Shown here in pieces: positions 7,915 through 17,522 of a stretch of DNA of 64,000 nucleotides (positions within the stretch are counted from its first letter, which is position 1; each line of letters opens with the position of its first letter). The position numbers and the translations under genes were made by a program. The notes below the pieces were generated by a model that was not told the origin of the DNA, did no database searches, and worked only from the letters and a program-made list of their open reading frames with translations. The DNA lies in contig JALHRB010000009.1 in NCBI GenBank assembly GCA_022841665.1, forward strand, positions 37,635 through 101,634, written 5' to 3'. This DNA is from Pseudolabrys sp. (lineage in GTDB: Bacteria > Pseudomonadota > Alphaproteobacteria > Rhizobiales > Xanthobacteraceae).

Positions 7915-8094
7915 GGTTATCGGCGTATCATCTGCGTCCGCGGGCGCGGGGGGCGGCCGCGGAATGGCGCCAAGCCGCGAAATCGGCGTAATGTCGGACG
8001 AGAAGCAAACAGGGGCTTGAACCAAGAATTGAACCGGCAGGGTCTGACGAATTCGCGGACGGGCGCTGCCGCGGCCGGGGAATCAGGATTGATC

Positions 8095-10989
8095 GTGACC
8101 CGTTGCGTGACGGCCTTGGCCGTGGTGCTTGCGCTGGCCGTCTTGCTGGCGGTACCCGCGCGCGCGGTCGAAGCGGTCAATGTCCGTCTCGACGCCTCGG
8201 CAATCGATCTCACCGCCGCCACCGAACGGCAGAAGACCGAAAACGACCGCATCCAGGTTTCCACCGCGCCCGGTCCCGACGGCATCGTGCGCCGCATCGA
8301 GGTGCGCGCGCGCGAGCGCAACAACAACTGGGCGGTGTTCGCCCTCACCAACAACAGCGACGAGCAGATCGACCGCCTGATCGTCGTGCCGCATTACCGC
8401 ATGGTCGGCTCCGGCCTGATCTGGCCCGATCTCGGCCTCTCGCGCATCGCCAGTATCACGCCGTCGACCGGCGACCGCCCGCTGCGGCAGGAAAGCACGA
8501 CCGCCGACATTTTCCGCGTCACGCTCGACCCCGGCTCGGTCATCACTTTCGTCGCCGAATTGCGCACGGACCGGCTGCCGCAGATCTATCTGTGGGAGCC
8601 GGACGCCTACAAGGACAAGGTCAACTCCTTCACGCTCTATTACGGCATCGTCATCGGCATCGCCGGACTGCTGGCGCTTTTCCTCACCATCCTGTTCGTG
8701 GTGAAGGGCTCGGTGATGTTTCCGGCCGCTGCCGCGCTCGGATGGGCGGTGCTGATCTACATCGGCATCGACTTCGGCTTCTGGGGCAAGGTGTTCGACA
8801 TGTCGGCCGGCGCCGAGCGCGTGTGGCGCGCCTGCGGCGAGGCGATCCTGTCGGCGACGCTGCTCGTGTTTCTGTTCGCCTATCTCAATTTGTCGCGCTG
8901 GCACGTGCGCTATGCCCACATCACCATCGCCTGGCTGGCCGCGCTGGCGGCGCTGATCGCGGTCGCGGTGTTCGATCCGGCGGTCGCCTCCGGCATCGCG
9001 CGGCTGTCGCTTTTCCTGATCGCGGTCTTCGGCCTCGCGCTGGTGATCTACCTCTCCACCCACGGCTTCGACCGCGCGGTGCTCCTGATCCCGACCTGGC
9101 TCCTGCTGGTAGTATGGACAGTGTCGGCGGGCTTTGCCGTCACCGGCGTCGTCACCAACGACATCATCGGCCCGGCGCTGCTCGGCGGCCTGGTGCTGAT
9201 CGTCATGCTGATCGGCTTCACCGTCATGCAGCATGCTTTTGCCGGCGGCATCACGCACGGCATCGTGTCCGACGTCGAGCGGCGCGCGCTGGCGCTGACC
9301 GGCGCCGGCGACATGATCTGGGACTGGGACGTCTCCGCCGACAAGGTCTACACCAGCCCGGAGACCGAGCACGTGCTCGGCCTCAAGCGCGGGGCGCTGG
9401 AAGGCCCGGCCGCCGTCTGGCTCGACGTGCTGCATCCCCTCGACCGCGACCGCTTCCGCGCTTCGCTCGACAGCGCGGTGGAGCAGCGGCGCGGGCGGCT
9501 CACGCAGGATTTCCGCCTGCGCGCGGCCGACGGCCATTTCGTCTGGCTGTCGCTGAAGGCACGGCCGGTGGTCGGCTCCGACGGCGAAGTGGTGCGCCTG
9601 GTCGGCACGCTCACCGACGTCACCGACTTCAAGAATTCGGAAGAACGCCTGCTGTTCGACGCAGTGCACGACAACCTCACCGGCCTGCCCAACCGCGAAT
9701 TGTTCATCGACCGCATGGAGGCCGCCTTCGGCTTCGCCAAGTCCGACCCGAACATGCGGCCGTCGGTGGCGGTGATCGACATCGACCGCTTCAAGCAGGT
9801 GAACGACTCGGTCGGCATCGCGGTCGGCGATTCCATCCTGCTCACCATCGCGCGCCGCCTGTCGCGCCTCTTGAAACCGCAGGACACGCTGGCGCGCCTG
9901 TCCGGCGACCAGTTCGCGCTGATCCTGATGTCGGAGCGCGAGCCGGCACGCATCGTCGCCTTCGCCGAAACCATGCGCCGCGCGCTGCGCGCGCCGATCG
10001 CCTTCAACGACCGCGAGATATTCCTCACCGCGTCGATCGGGCTGGCGCTGGCCGAGAACCAGGCGCCGCGGCCGGAGGAAGTGCTGAAAGACGCCGAGCT
10101 CGCGATGTATCACGCCAAGCGCATCGGCGGCGACCGCATCGAGATCTTCAAGCCGGGCATGCGCACGCGCAAGACCGACCGCCTCACCATGGAATCGGAA
10201 TTGCGCCGCGCTATCGAGCGCGAGGAGATCAAGGTGCTGTACCAGCCGATCGTGCGGCTGGAGGATCGCGCCATCGCCGGCTTCGAGGCGCTGGCGCGCT
10301 GGGACCATCCCAAGCTCGGGCGGCTGTCGCCGTCGGAATTCATCTCGATCGCCGAGGAGATCGGCCTTATCGTCGACCTCGGCCTGTTCGTGCTCGACCG
10401 CACCGCGCGCCAGCTTGCGCAGTGGCAGGCGGGCAGCCGCTCGCGCGAGCCGGTCTTCGCCAGCGTGAACGTGTCGTCGCGGCAGCTCTTGCGCCACGAC
10501 CTGATTCAGGACCTGCGCGGCGTGCTCGGCCGCACGGCGCTGGCGCGCGGCACGCTCAAACTGGAGATCACCGAGTCGCTGGTGATGGAGAACCCCGAGC
10601 ACGCGGCGCAGATGCTCACGCGCATCAAGGAGCTCGGCGCCGGCCTGTCGCTCGACGACTTCGGTACCGGCCACTCCTCGCTCGCTTATCTGCAGCGTTT
10701 CCCGTTCGACACCATCAAGATCGACCAGTCCTTCGTGCGCACCACGTCGCGCGGCACGCGCCCGGTGATCCTGCGCTCGATCATCGCCATGGCGCACGAC
10801 CTCGGCATGGAGGTGGTGGCGGAAGGCGCCGAGACGGACAGCGATGCGGTCGAGCTCTACCAGCTCGGCTGCGAATACGCGCAGGGCTTCGCCTTCGGCG
10901 AGCCGATGACTGGCGAGGCGGCGCGCGATCTCCTGGGCGAGCAGCCGCAGCAGCGGCGCCCGGCCCTGAAAGTGATTGCGTCTGAATAA
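8095..10989 (+). CDS. Membrane-bound PAS-GGDEF-EAL cyclic-di-GMP phosphodiesterase
   Basis: This protein of about 964 residues has a signal peptide (ending near PARAVEA), a periplasmic domain to about residue 180, a block of about seven membrane helices (about 185-400), a PAS domain (about 405-525), a GGDEF domain (about 530-685) and an EAL domain (about 700-940). The layout resembles 7TMR-DISM receptors. The GGDEF signature reads SGDQF, so synthase activity is doubtful. The EAL domain keeps FEALARW, LEITESL, DDFGTG, IKIDQSF and AEGAET, so hydrolysis of c-di-GMP is likely. GTG at 8095 is preferred because AGGA precedes it and a clean signal peptide follows; TTG at 8017 would add 26 residues. 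Confidence 0.88.
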   Translation: MTRCVTALAVVLALAVLLAVPARAVEAVNVRLDASAIDLTAATERQKTENDRIQVSTAPGPDGIVRRIEVRARERNNNWAVFALTNNSDEQIDRLIVVPHYRMVGSGLIWPDLGLSRIASITPSTGDRPLRQESTTADIFRVTLDPGSVITFVAELRTDRLPQIYLWEPDAYKDKVNSFTLYYGIVIGIAGLLALFLTILFVVKGSVMFPAAAALGWAVLIYIGIDFGFWGKVFDMSAGAERVWRACGEAILSATLLVFLFAYLNLSRWHVRYAHITIAWLAALAALIAVAVFDPAVASGIARLSLFLIAVFGLALVIYLSTHGFDRAVLLIPTWLLLVVWTVSAGFAVTGVVTNDIIGPALLGGLVLIVMLIGFTVMQHAFAGGITHGIVSDVERRALALTGAGDMIWDWDVSADKVYTSPETEHVLGLKRGALEGPAAVWLDVLHPLDRDRFRASLDSAVEQRRGRLTQDFRLRAADGHFVWLSLKARPVVGSDGEVVRLVGTLTDVTDFKNSEERLLFDAVHDNLTGLPNRELFIDRMEAAFGFAKSDPNMRPSVAVIDIDRFKQVNDSVGIAVGDSILLTIARRLSRLLKPQDTLARLSGDQFALILMSEREPARIVAFAETMRRALRAPIAFNDREIFLTASIGLALAENQAPRPEEVLKDAELAMYHAKRIGGDRIEIFKPGMRTRKTDRLTMESELRRAIEREEIKVLYQPIVRLEDRAIAGFEALARWDHPKLGRLSPSEFISIAEEIGLIVDLGLFVLDRTARQLAQWQAGSRSREPVFASVNVSSRQLLRHDLIQDLRGVLGRTALARGTLKLEITESLVMENPEHAAQMLTRIKELGAGLSLDDFGTGHSSLAYLQRFPFDTIKIDQSFVRTTSRGTRPVILRSIIAMAHDLGMEVVAEGAETDSDAVELYQLGCEYAQGFAFGEPMTGEAARDLLGEQPQQRRPALKVIASE

Positions 10990-11055
10990 ATAACAATCTT
11001 GAGTTGTAGGCGATTTTGGCGCATCCTTCGCTCCCGTTTTCAGGGGGAGGACGCC

Positions 11056-11658
11056 ATGAAGGCCTTGAAATCGCTGCTGATCGCCGCCGCACTCGGGCTA
11101 TTGCCGACGATGGCCCCGGCGCAGTCGCCGCCGCTCGGCAAGCCCGTCTTCTGCGACGGAACCTATGCGCTTTGCATCAAAGCGCTCTGCCAGCCGATCG
11201 TCGGCAAGGGCGGCACCATCAAATACGCCAACTGCGCCTGCGACGTGCAAAAGGGCTGGTCGATGGGCCCGGGAAGCTGCCAGTCCCGCATCCCCATCGT
11301 GCGCAACGGGCGGACCTTCCTGATCTCGACCTATTCGAATCTCTACAACGAAAAAAACCAGACCATGAGCTGCACCTACTCCAATCAGCAATGGGCCTGG
11401 TGCTATGGCGCACCTTGTGTCGTGGACCGCAACAATCCGAAAAGCACGACCTGCACATGCCCGGTATACACCGGCCCGATGTACACGCTGGGCGGCGCAT
11501 GCGGCACGGACGAGGGCGGTTGTGCCAGCATGTGGTCGGCGGCAACGCCGAAAGCCGACACCGGCGCCAATGCCCTGTTCGCCGCTTACATGAAGAAGAA
11601 CGGCTACCCGCATCACGGGCCGGCGGCGATGTGCCCTTCGACGTCGACGACGAAGTGA
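11056..11658 (+). CDS. Secreted protein with two tandem six-cysteine modules
   Basis: This 200-residue protein begins with a clear signal peptide (LLIAAALGLLPTMAPAQS). The mature part has 14 cysteines. Twelve form two tandem copies of one pattern: C-x(6 or 9)-C-x4-C-x(11 or 14)-C-x-C-x(12 or 13)-C. This suggests a duplicated disulfide-rich domain for the periplasm or outside. GGGGGAGG lies 5-12 bp before the ATG. I do not recognise the family. Confidence 0.75.
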   Translation: MKALKSLLIAAALGLLPTMAPAQSPPLGKPVFCDGTYALCIKALCQPIVGKGGTIKYANCACDVQKGWSMGPGSCQSRIPIVRNGRTFLISTYSNLYNEKNQTMSCTYSNQQWAWCYGAPCVVDRNNPKSTTCTCPVYTGPMYTLGGACGTDEGGCASMWSAATPKADTGANALFAAYMKKNGYPHHGPAAMCPSTSTTK

Positions 11659-11667
11659 CGAATTTCG

Positions 11668-12285
11668 TCAGGCGTGGCCGGCTTCGCTCGACAGCATGCC
11701 GAGATCGATGCCGATCTTGCGCAGCGCGCGCTCGTATTTGTGCTCGATGTCGCCACCGAAGATAAGCTCGCGGTCGGCGGCGCAATGCAGCCAGCCGTTC
11801 TGCTGGATCTCCTGCTCGAGCTGGCCGGGCGCCCAGCCGGCATAGCCGAGCGCCAGGATCGCGCTCGCCGGCCCGTTGCCGCGCGCGATCGCCTTGAGGA
11901 TGTCGAGCGTGGCGGTGAGGCAGATGCCTTCGTCGATGGGCAGCGTCGAATTCTCGATGAAGAAGTCGGCGGAGTGCAGCACGAAGCCGCGCCCGGTCTC
12001 CACCGGCCCGCCCTTGAGGACCTTCACGTCCTCGGCCTGCACCGGCAACTGGATGCGCTCGCTCGCGGGGATGACATCGAGCTGGACGAGCAGGTCGGGA
12101 AACTTGATGTTCTGCGCGGGGTGGTTGACCACGATGCCCATGGCACCTTCGGTCGAGTGGGCGCAGACGTAGATCACCGAGCGCGCGAATCGCTCGTCGC
12201 TCATCGCCGGCATGGCGATCAGCATCTGCCCGTCGAGATAACCGCGGGCGGGCGCGTCGTCGGAAGCTTTTCGCGAGCTCTTCAT
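11668..12285 (-). CDS. YqgE/AlgH family protein (UPF0301)
   Basis: This 205-residue protein fits UPF0301 throughout: [49 protein letters not shown] and the C-terminal [12 protein letters not shown]. The biochemical role of the family is not settled. It is convergent with the cysteine-rich secreted protein and divergent from the DsbD-alpha-like gene. Confidence 0.92.
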   Translation of the reverse strand: MKSSRKASDDAPARGYLDGQMLIAMPAMSDERFARSVIYVCAHSTEGAMGIVVNHPAQNIKFPDLLVQLDVIPASERIQLPVQAEDVKVLKGGPVETGRGFVLHSADFFIENSTLPIDEGICLTATLDILKAIARGNGPASAILALGYAGWAPGQLEQEIQQNGWLHCAADRELIFGGDIEHKYERALRKIGIDLGMLSSEAGHA

Positions 12286-12375
12286 GGTGAAAGGTTACCC
12301 GATCGGTCCGTTCTTGCAAACGAAGCTTGCGCTCGAAAGTTCAACCGGCCCGCCGTCATAATCGACCCTGCAATT

Positions 12376-12391
12376 GTGGCGAAATCGCCAC
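12376..12391. promoter_or_regulatory. Perfect 16-bp palindrome in the divergent yqgE / DsbD-like promoter region
   Basis: GTGGCGA and TCGCCAC flank AA. It lies between the two divergent starts (12285 and 12470), where an operator could sit. No second copy was noticed near other genes. Confidence 0.3.
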
Positions 12392-12469
12392 CCCTGCCCA
12401 AAAAGGCTTCACCCTGCTCACGATGAATTCAATGGCCCGGGCGGCGGCAACCGACTACAACCCGCCGCC

Positions 12470-13297
12470 ATGACCGACCGATTCAAGCTTTTTGCATTGG
12501 CAATTTGCGCCGTCGCCTTGCTGCCGGCCGCCGCACGCGCCGACGATGTCTCGGCCTGGAGCCAGGACACCCGCTCGGCGGCCCGGCTGATCGCCGGCAC
12601 CAACAAGAACGAGACGGTGTTGCGCGCCGGCGTCGAGATCAAACTCAACCCCGGCTGGAAAACCTATTGGCGCTATCCGGGCGATTCCGGCGTGCCGCCG
12701 AAGTTCGATTTTTCCGGCTCGGAAAATCTCGCCCGCGCGCGCGTGTTCTATCCGGTGCCGTCGCTGCACAGCGACGAGACCGGGCAGACCTTGGGCTACG
12801 ACAACGGCGTGGTGTTCCCGCTGCGCGTGATGCCGCGCGAGCCGGGCAAGCCGGTGCGGCTGCGCGTCAAGATCGACTATGCGGTATGCGAGAAATTGTG
12901 CGTGCCGGCGGAAGGCCAAGCCGAGCTGCTGCTTGCGCCGGGCGCCAGCGGCGAGGATGCGGCGCTGACCGCGGCCGAGAAGCGCGTGCCGGCGCCGGCC
13001 ACCGCGGCGGAAGCGGGCCTGATCGCGCGCCGCGTCAATGGCGGGCCGAAGCCGCTGGTCATGGTCGACGTCGCGGCGCCGGACAACGTGCCGGTGCAAC
13101 TGTTCGTCGAAGGGCCGTCCGGCGACTGGGCGCTGCCGATCCCGAAGCCGGCGCAAGGCGCGCCCGCCGGCCGCCGCCATTTCGGCTTCGAACTCGACGG
13201 CCTGCCGCCCGGCGTCGATCCGAAAAGCCGCTTCGACCTGATTTTCACGGTGGTGAAAGGCGACCGCGCCTTCGAGGTCGCGACCCATCTCGACTAA
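12470..13297 (+). CDS. DsbD alpha-domain-like thiol-disulfide interchange protein, secreted
   Basis: This 275-residue protein has a signal peptide (LFALAICAVALLPAAARA) and matches the N-terminal DsbD-type family. Residues about 50-70 read LNPGWKTYWRYPGDSGVPP, and residues about 138-146 hold the CEKLCVP motif that carries the reactive cysteine pair. Unlike full DsbD there is no membrane or thioredoxin domain. It probably relays electrons in the periplasm. The downstream peroxiredoxin gene is another thiol enzyme, but 66 bp separate them and a shared role is inference. Confidence 0.82.
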   Translation: MTDRFKLFALAICAVALLPAAARADDVSAWSQDTRSAARLIAGTNKNETVLRAGVEIKLNPGWKTYWRYPGDSGVPPKFDFSGSENLARARVFYPVPSLHSDETGQTLGYDNGVVFPLRVMPREPGKPVRLRVKIDYAVCEKLCVPAEGQAELLLAPGASGEDAALTAAEKRVPAPATAAEAGLIARRVNGGPKPLVMVDVAAPDNVPVQLFVEGPSGDWALPIPKPAQGAPAGRRHFGFELDGLPPGVDPKSRFDLIFTVVKGDRAFEVATHLD

Positions 13298-13363
13298 CCG
13301 GGGATATGGGCGTAATTACCGTTTCCGGGAAAACCAATAATCCGCAACGGGAAGAGGACACCC

Positions 13364-13849
13364 ATGCCCATCAAGGTCGGCGATCGATTGCCTGAAGCCA
13401 AGTTTCGCGTGATGACGACGGAAGGTCCCGGCTGGAAGACCACCGACGAAGTGTTCAAGGGCCGCAAGGTGGCGCTGTTCGCGGTGCCCGGCGCCTTTAC
13501 CCCGACCTGCACCAACCTGCACATGCCGAGCTTCCTCGCCAATCTCGACGCCATCAAGGGCAAGGGCGTTCACAGCGTGGCCGTGACCGCGGTCAACGAC
13601 ATCTTCGTGCTGGAAGCCTGGAAGAAGGCGACCGGCGCCGACGGCAAGGTCGAAGCGCTGGCGGACGGCAACGGCGAATTCGCCAAGGCGATCGGCATGG
13701 ATTTCGACGGTGCCGCCGGCGGCCTCGGGGTGCGCTCCAAGCGCTACTCCATGCTGGTCGAGGACGGCGTGGTGAAAAAGTTCAACGTCGAGGAAGCGCC
13801 GGGCAAGTGCGAGGTCTCCGGCGGCCAGACGCTGCTCGGGCAGCTGTAA
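13364..13849 (+). CDS. Peroxiredoxin, Prx5-type
   Basis: This 161-residue thiol peroxidase has the peroxidatic cysteine in VPGAFTPTCT (residue about 48) and family motifs HMPSFL and VTAVNDIFVLEAW. A further cysteine near the end (PGKCEVSGG) is typical of the bacterial Prx5 group. It should reduce hydrogen or organic peroxides with glutathione/glutaredoxin or thioredoxin. GGGAAGAGG precedes the ATG. Confidence 0.93.
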   Translation: MPIKVGDRLPEAKFRVMTTEGPGWKTTDEVFKGRKVALFAVPGAFTPTCTNLHMPSFLANLDAIKGKGVHSVAVTAVNDIFVLEAWKKATGADGKVEALADGNGEFAKAIGMDFDGAAGGLGVRSKRYSMLVEDGVVKKFNVEEAPGKCEVSGGQTLLGQL

Positions 13850-13869
13850 CCGTCTATTTAGCGCGACGG

Positions 13870-13895
13870 CGGCCGGGCTTGCGCCCGGCCGTTTT
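13870..13895 (+). terminator. Rho-independent terminator after the peroxiredoxin gene
   Basis: CGGCCGGGC and GCCCGGCCG form a 9-bp stem with loop TTGC, followed by TTTT. It overlaps the very end of the convergent rnhA gene. Confidence 0.8.
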
Positions 13896-14365
13896 CATTT
13901 CGGCTTCATCGCGCCGACCGCGCCCGCGCGCGCGGCGACGAGACCGTCGCGCGCCAGCTGATCGGCGCGCTCGTTCATCGCGTGGCCGGCGTGGCCCTTG
14001 ACCCAGTGCCAGTGCACGGTGTGATGCCCAAGCGCCTCATCGAGGCGCTTCCACAGATCGACATTCTTGACCGGGCTCTTGTCGGCAGTGCGCCAGCCGT
14101 TGCGCTTCCAGTTGTTGATCCAGCTCATGATGCCGTTGCGCAGGTACTGGCTGTCGGTGTGGATGTCGACGATGCAGGGCCGCTTGAGCGCTTCGAGCGC
14201 GGCGATCGCCGCCATCAGCTCCATGCGGTTATTGGTGGTGTGCGGCTCGCCGCCCATCAGCTCCTTCTCGTGCTCGCCGAAGGAGAGGATCGCGCCCCAG
14301 CCGCCCGGACCGGGATTTCCCGAGCACGCCCCATCGGTATGCACGGTCACGCGCTGGTCGCTCAT
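13895..14365 (-). CDS. rnhA: Ribonuclease HI
   Basis: This 156-residue enzyme degrades the RNA strand of RNA-DNA hybrids. The four acidic catalytic residues are visible in [30 protein letters not shown] and NERADQLA, with the histidine in VKGHAGH. MSDQR at 14365 is taken as start; a second ATG three codons upstream is possible. It lies downstream of ispH and thrB on the same strand, an order common in Rhizobiales. A 103-bp repeat separates it from thrB. Confidence 0.95.
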   Translation of the reverse strand: MSDQRVTVHTDGACSGNPGPGGWGAILSFGEHEKELMGGEPHTTNNRMELMAAIAALEALKRPCIVDIHTDSQYLRNGIMSWINNWKRNGWRTADKSPVKNVDLWKRLDEALGHHTVHWHWVKGHAGHAMNERADQLARDGLVAARAGAVGAMKPK

Positions 14366-14379
14366 GGTCCACACATTCC

Positions 14380-14482
14380 GTCATTCCGGGACGTCGCGAA
14401 GCGACGGACCCGGAATCCAGACGCAAGCACCATGCCTGCTTCTGGATTCCGGGTTCGCGCCTGCGGCGCGCCCCGGAATGAC
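14380..14482. repeat. Dispersed two-hairpin palindromic repeat (family A) between thrB and rnhA
   Basis: The copy opens GTCATTCCGGG, closes CCCCGGAATGAC, has the central CCCGGAATCCA ... TGGATTCCGGG pair, and a right-hand loop TTCGCGCCTGCGGCGCGCC. Its loop shows the uninterrupted state of the site that is filled in the copy at 20407. Confidence 0.9.
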
Positions 14483-14502
14483 AGCACAATAAAGCTCATA
14501 CG

Positions 14503-15462
14503 CTAAATCCCGTAGTCGGCAGCGCTCTGCACTGACTGATGGAAGCGCAGCTTGCGGTGATATTCGAGCGGATCCTTCGGCCTGACCATGGCGCCTTCGG
14601 GCACGGCCAGCCAATCGACCAGCCGCGTGAGCAGGAAGCGCATGGCCGCGCCGCGCGCCAGCATTGGCAGCGCCGCGCGCTCGTCTGCCGACAGCGCGCG
14701 CATCTTGCCGTAGCCGGAAAGCAGCGCGCGGCCCTTGGTGACGTTGAAGGCATGGTCCGGCTCGAAACACCAGGCGTTCAGGCAGATCGCCACGTCGTAG
14801 GCGAGCGTGTCGGTACAGGCGAAATAGAAGTCGATCAGCCCGGACAGATGGTCGCCGAGGAAGAACACGTTGTCGGGGAACAGGTCGGCGTGGATGACGC
14901 CTTGCGGCAGCCCGCGCGGCCAGGCGCGCTCCAGCATGTCGAGCTCGGTGACGATCTCGTTGCACAGCCCCGGGCGCACGCTGTCGCCGCGCGCGCCGGC
15001 GTGCTCGAACAGCGGCCGCCAGTTTTCGACCGACAACGCGTTCGGCCGCTTCATGGCAAAGTCGGCGCCGGCCAGATGCAGCCGCGCCAGCGCCTCGCCG
15101 ACGCCGGCACAGTGCGCGGCGTTCGGCCTGCGGTGCCACATGCCCTCGAGGAAGGTCACGATCGCCGCTGGCCGCCCGGCGATTCTGCCGAGCATGCCGC
15201 CCTGCCGGTTCTTCACGGGTTGCGGGCAGGTGATGCCGCGGGCGGCGAGATGCTCCATCAGCGCCAGGAAGAACGGCAGGTCCTGCTCCGCCACGCGCTT
15301 TTCGTAGAGCGTGAGGATGAAATTGCCGGCGCCGGTGTGCACCAGGAAATTGGAATTCTCCACGCCCTCGGCGATGCCCTTGTAGGAGAGCAATTCGCCG
15401 ATGTCGTAATCCGAAAGAAAGCGGGTCAGGTCTTCCGCCGAAACGTCGGTGTAGACGGCCAT
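14503..15462 (-). CDS. thrB: Homoserine kinase, type II (ThrB/HSK2)
   Basis: This 319-residue kinase of the aminoglycoside-phosphotransferase fold phosphorylates homoserine in threonine synthesis. Visible motifs are ENSNFLVHT near the start, the catalytic [11 protein letters not shown] at about residue 193 and the magnesium-binding LIDFYFAC. Ends such as [10 protein letters not shown] are typical of proteobacterial ThrB. It begins 7 bp after ispH, so they are probably co-transcribed. Confidence 0.95.
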   Translation of the reverse strand: MAVYTDVSAEDLTRFLSDYDIGELLSYKGIAEGVENSNFLVHTGAGNFILTLYEKRVAEQDLPFFLALMEHLAARGITCPQPVKNRQGGMLGRIAGRPAAIVTFLEGMWHRRPNAAHCAGVGEALARLHLAGADFAMKRPNALSVENWRPLFEHAGARGDSVRPGLCNEIVTELDMLERAWPRGLPQGVIHADLFPDNVFFLGDHLSGLIDFYFACTDTLAYDVAICLNAWCFEPDHAFNVTKGRALLSGYGKMRALSADERAALPMLARGAAMRFLLTRLVDWLAVPEGAMVRPKDPLEYHRKLRFHQSVQSAADYGI

Positions 15463-15469
15463 GAAAACG

Positions 15470-16444
15470 TCACTCCGCCGCTTCGGTCTCGCGCAACTGG
15501 CGCGGCAGCGGGAAGAAAACGCCCTCCTCGGCCGCCGACACGGTCTCGACGCGTACGGTGTAGCGCTGGGCGAAGGCGTCGATGATCTCCTCGACCAGCA
15601 CTTCCGGCGCGGAGGCGCCGGCGGTGATGCCGAGTGAAGACACGTCGCCGAACATGTCCCAGTCGATGTCGGCTGCGCGCTGCACCAGCGCCGCGCGCGG
15701 GCAGCCGGCGCGCTCGGCGACTTCCTTGAGCCGCTGCGAGTTCGACGAGTTGGGCGCGCCGACCACGATCATGGCGTCGACGATGGGGGCCACGCGCTTG
15801 ACCGCTTCCTGGCGGTTGGTGGTGGCGTAGCAGATGTCTTCCTTGTGCGGGCCGACGATGCCCGGGAAGCGTGCTTTAAGCCGCTCGACGATGGCCGCGG
15901 TGTCGTCGACCGACAAAGTGGTCTGCGTCACGTAAGCGAGCTTGCCGGCGTCGCGCGGCGCGAAGCGGTCGGCGTCGGTCAGGGTCTCGATCAAGGTCAC
16001 GCTGCCCGGCGGCAACTGGCCCATGGTGCCGATGACTTCTGGGTGGCCCGAGTGGCCGATGAGCACGATCTCGCGCCCGCGGCGGTGATGGATCTCGGCC
16101 TCGCGGTGCACCTTGGTGACCAGCGGGCAGGTGGCGTCGAGCGCGAACAGATTGCGCCGCGCCGCTTCGTCCGGAACGCTGCGCGGCACGCCGTGCGCCG
16201 AAAATATGACCGGGGCACCGCCGTCGGGAACCTCGTCGAGTTCCTCGACGAAAACCGCGCCTTTGGCGCGCAGGCTCTCGACCACGTAGCGATTATGCAC
16301 GATCTCGTGGCGGACATAGACCGGCGGCCCATAAACGGCGAGCGCACGCTCCACCGATTCGATGGCGCGCACGACCCCGGCGCAGAAACCGCGCGGCGAG
16401 CACAGCAGTACCTTCAGGGCGGGTTTTTCCGGGCCGGCGACCAT
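15470..16444 (-). CDS. ispH: 4-hydroxy-3-methylbut-2-enyl diphosphate reductase
   Basis: This 324-residue iron-sulfur enzyme does the last step of the MEP isoprenoid pathway. The three cluster cysteines lie in [26 protein letters not shown] and [31 protein letters not shown] and [13 protein letters not shown] complete the signature. The start at 16444 (MVAGPEKP) gives the usual length; upstream in-frame starts add an atypical tail. Confidence 0.96.
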   Translation of the reverse strand: MVAGPEKPALKVLLCSPRGFCAGVVRAIESVERALAVYGPPVYVRHEIVHNRYVVESLRAKGAVFVEELDEVPDGGAPVIFSAHGVPRSVPDEAARRNLFALDATCPLVTKVHREAEIHHRRGREIVLIGHSGHPEVIGTMGQLPPGSVTLIETLTDADRFAPRDAGKLAYVTQTTLSVDDTAAIVERLKARFPGIVGPHKEDICYATTNRQEAVKRVAPIVDAMIVVGAPNSSNSQRLKEVAERAGCPRAALVQRAADIDWDMFGDVSSLGITAGASAPEVLVEEIIDAFAQRYTVRVETVSAAEEGVFFPLPRQLRETEAAE

Positions 16445-16529
16445 GAAATATCCTCGAAAGCCGCGCATTTCGCGGGTTCGGTCGCCCCCGACATGGGGCG
16501 CGCGCCCCCGCCCTGTCAAGCCGGAACGG

Positions 16530-16558
16530 TTGCACGGGGGGCGGTCAGCCCCTATATT
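16530..16558 (+). promoter_or_regulatory. Candidate trcR promoter
   Basis: TTGCAC (16530-16535), 17 bp, then TATATT (16553-16558), about 80 bp before the trcR ATG. The -10 matches consensus at five of six positions. Confidence 0.45.
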
Positions 16559-16636
16559 CCGGCCACTTCCCGATCATCACCGATGGTCCAAGTGCTTCGC
16601 CCCGAGGGCGGGCGAAGCTTAAAGGAGATATTTGCC

Positions 16637-17353
16637 ATGGCGACCGCAGCACCGCTCATGCCCAAGGCGACCGCCGTCTGGCTCTTGGACAACACCGCGC
16701 TGTCGTTCGACCAGATCGCCGACTTCTGCAAGCTGCACCCGCTCGAGGTGAAGGCGATCGCCGACGGCGACGCCGCCCAGGGCATCAAGGGCATGGACCC
16801 GGTGCAGACCGGCCAGCTCAGCCGCGAGCAGATTTCCGAGGCCGAGAAGAACCCGGATATCCGCCTGAAGCTCTCGGAGCCGAAGGTGGCCGTGCACACG
16901 CCCGAGCGCGGCAAGAAGGGCCCGCGCTACACGCCGGTGTCGCGCCGGCAGGACCGGCCGAACGCCATCCTCTGGCTGGTGCGCAACCATCCCGAGCTCA
17001 AGGACGCGGCGATCATGCGGCTGGTCGGCACCACCAAGTCGACCATCGCCTCGATCCGCGACCGCACGCACTGGAATTCAGCCGCGCTGACGCCGCTCGA
17101 TCCGGTCACGCTCGGTCTGTGCTCGCAGATCGACCTCGACCTCGAAGTGCAGCGCGCCAACAAGGAGAAGCCCGCGCCCGCCGACACCGGCGCGACGCTG
17201 CTGCCGGCGGCCGAGACCACGGCCAAGAAGGAGGCCGAAGTCGCCGCCGCCGCCGCGGAAGCCGAGCAGAAGCCGGGCGGCGACATCGACGTTTCCGCTG
17301 TGTTCGCCAAGCTCAAGCAGCTCGGCGGCAAGGACAAGGGCGAGGACGAGTAA
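16637..17353 (+). CDS. trcR: Cell-cycle transcriptional regulator TrcR (DUF1013)
   Basis: This 238-residue protein matches DUF1013, annotated in Alphaproteobacteria as the cell-cycle transcription factor TrcR. The N-terminal part contains ATAVWLLDNTALSFDQIADFC, a DNA-binding type helical segment. The middle has RQDRPNAILWLVRNHPEL and SIRDRTHWN. The tail is Ala/Glu-rich. AAAGGAG sits 9 bp before the ATG at 16637, which fixes the start although the frame is open further upstream. Confidence 0.9.
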   Translation: MATAAPLMPKATAVWLLDNTALSFDQIADFCKLHPLEVKAIADGDAAQGIKGMDPVQTGQLSREQISEAEKNPDIRLKLSEPKVAVHTPERGKKGPRYTPVSRRQDRPNAILWLVRNHPELKDAAIMRLVGTTKSTIASIRDRTHWNSAALTPLDPVTLGLCSQIDLDLEVQRANKEKPAPADTGATLLPAAETTAKKEAEVAAAAAEAEQKPGGDIDVSAVFAKLKQLGGKDKGEDE

Positions 17354-17376
17354 GCGCTCGCTTCAATCTTAAATTC

Positions 17377-17408
17377 AAAATGGCCGGCTCACCGCCGGCC
17401 ATTTTTTT
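17377..17408 (+). terminator. Rho-independent terminator after trcR
   Basis: TGGCCGGC and GCCGGCCA form a stem, preceded by AAAA and followed by TTTTTTT. With A and T runs on both sides it can work for both strands. Confidence 0.9.
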
Positions 17409-17413
17409 GTGCC

Positions 17414-17517
17414 GTCATTCCGGGACGCGAGCGAAGCGAGCGGACCCGGAATCCATACGCCGCAGCGTTGATGGTTATGGATTCCGGGTTCGCGCCTTCG
17501 GCGCGCCCCGGAATGAC
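17414..17517. repeat. Dispersed two-hairpin palindromic repeat (family A)
   Basis: The copy opens GTCATTCCGGGA and closes CCCCGGAATGAC, with GAGCGAAGCGAGC in the left loop and TTCGCGCCTTCGGCGCGCC in the right. It fills the space between the trcR terminator and the MBL gene. Confidence 0.9.
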
Positions 17518-17522
17518 GAAGT

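Noticed and set aside
8083..10797. A 904-residue open frame on the minus strand opposite the GGDEF/EAL gene, and a 960-residue frame in another plus frame.
   Set aside because: High GC makes stop codons rare in the other frames. The translations are Arg/His/Asp-rich and show no domain, whereas the plus-strand gene has five recognisable domains.
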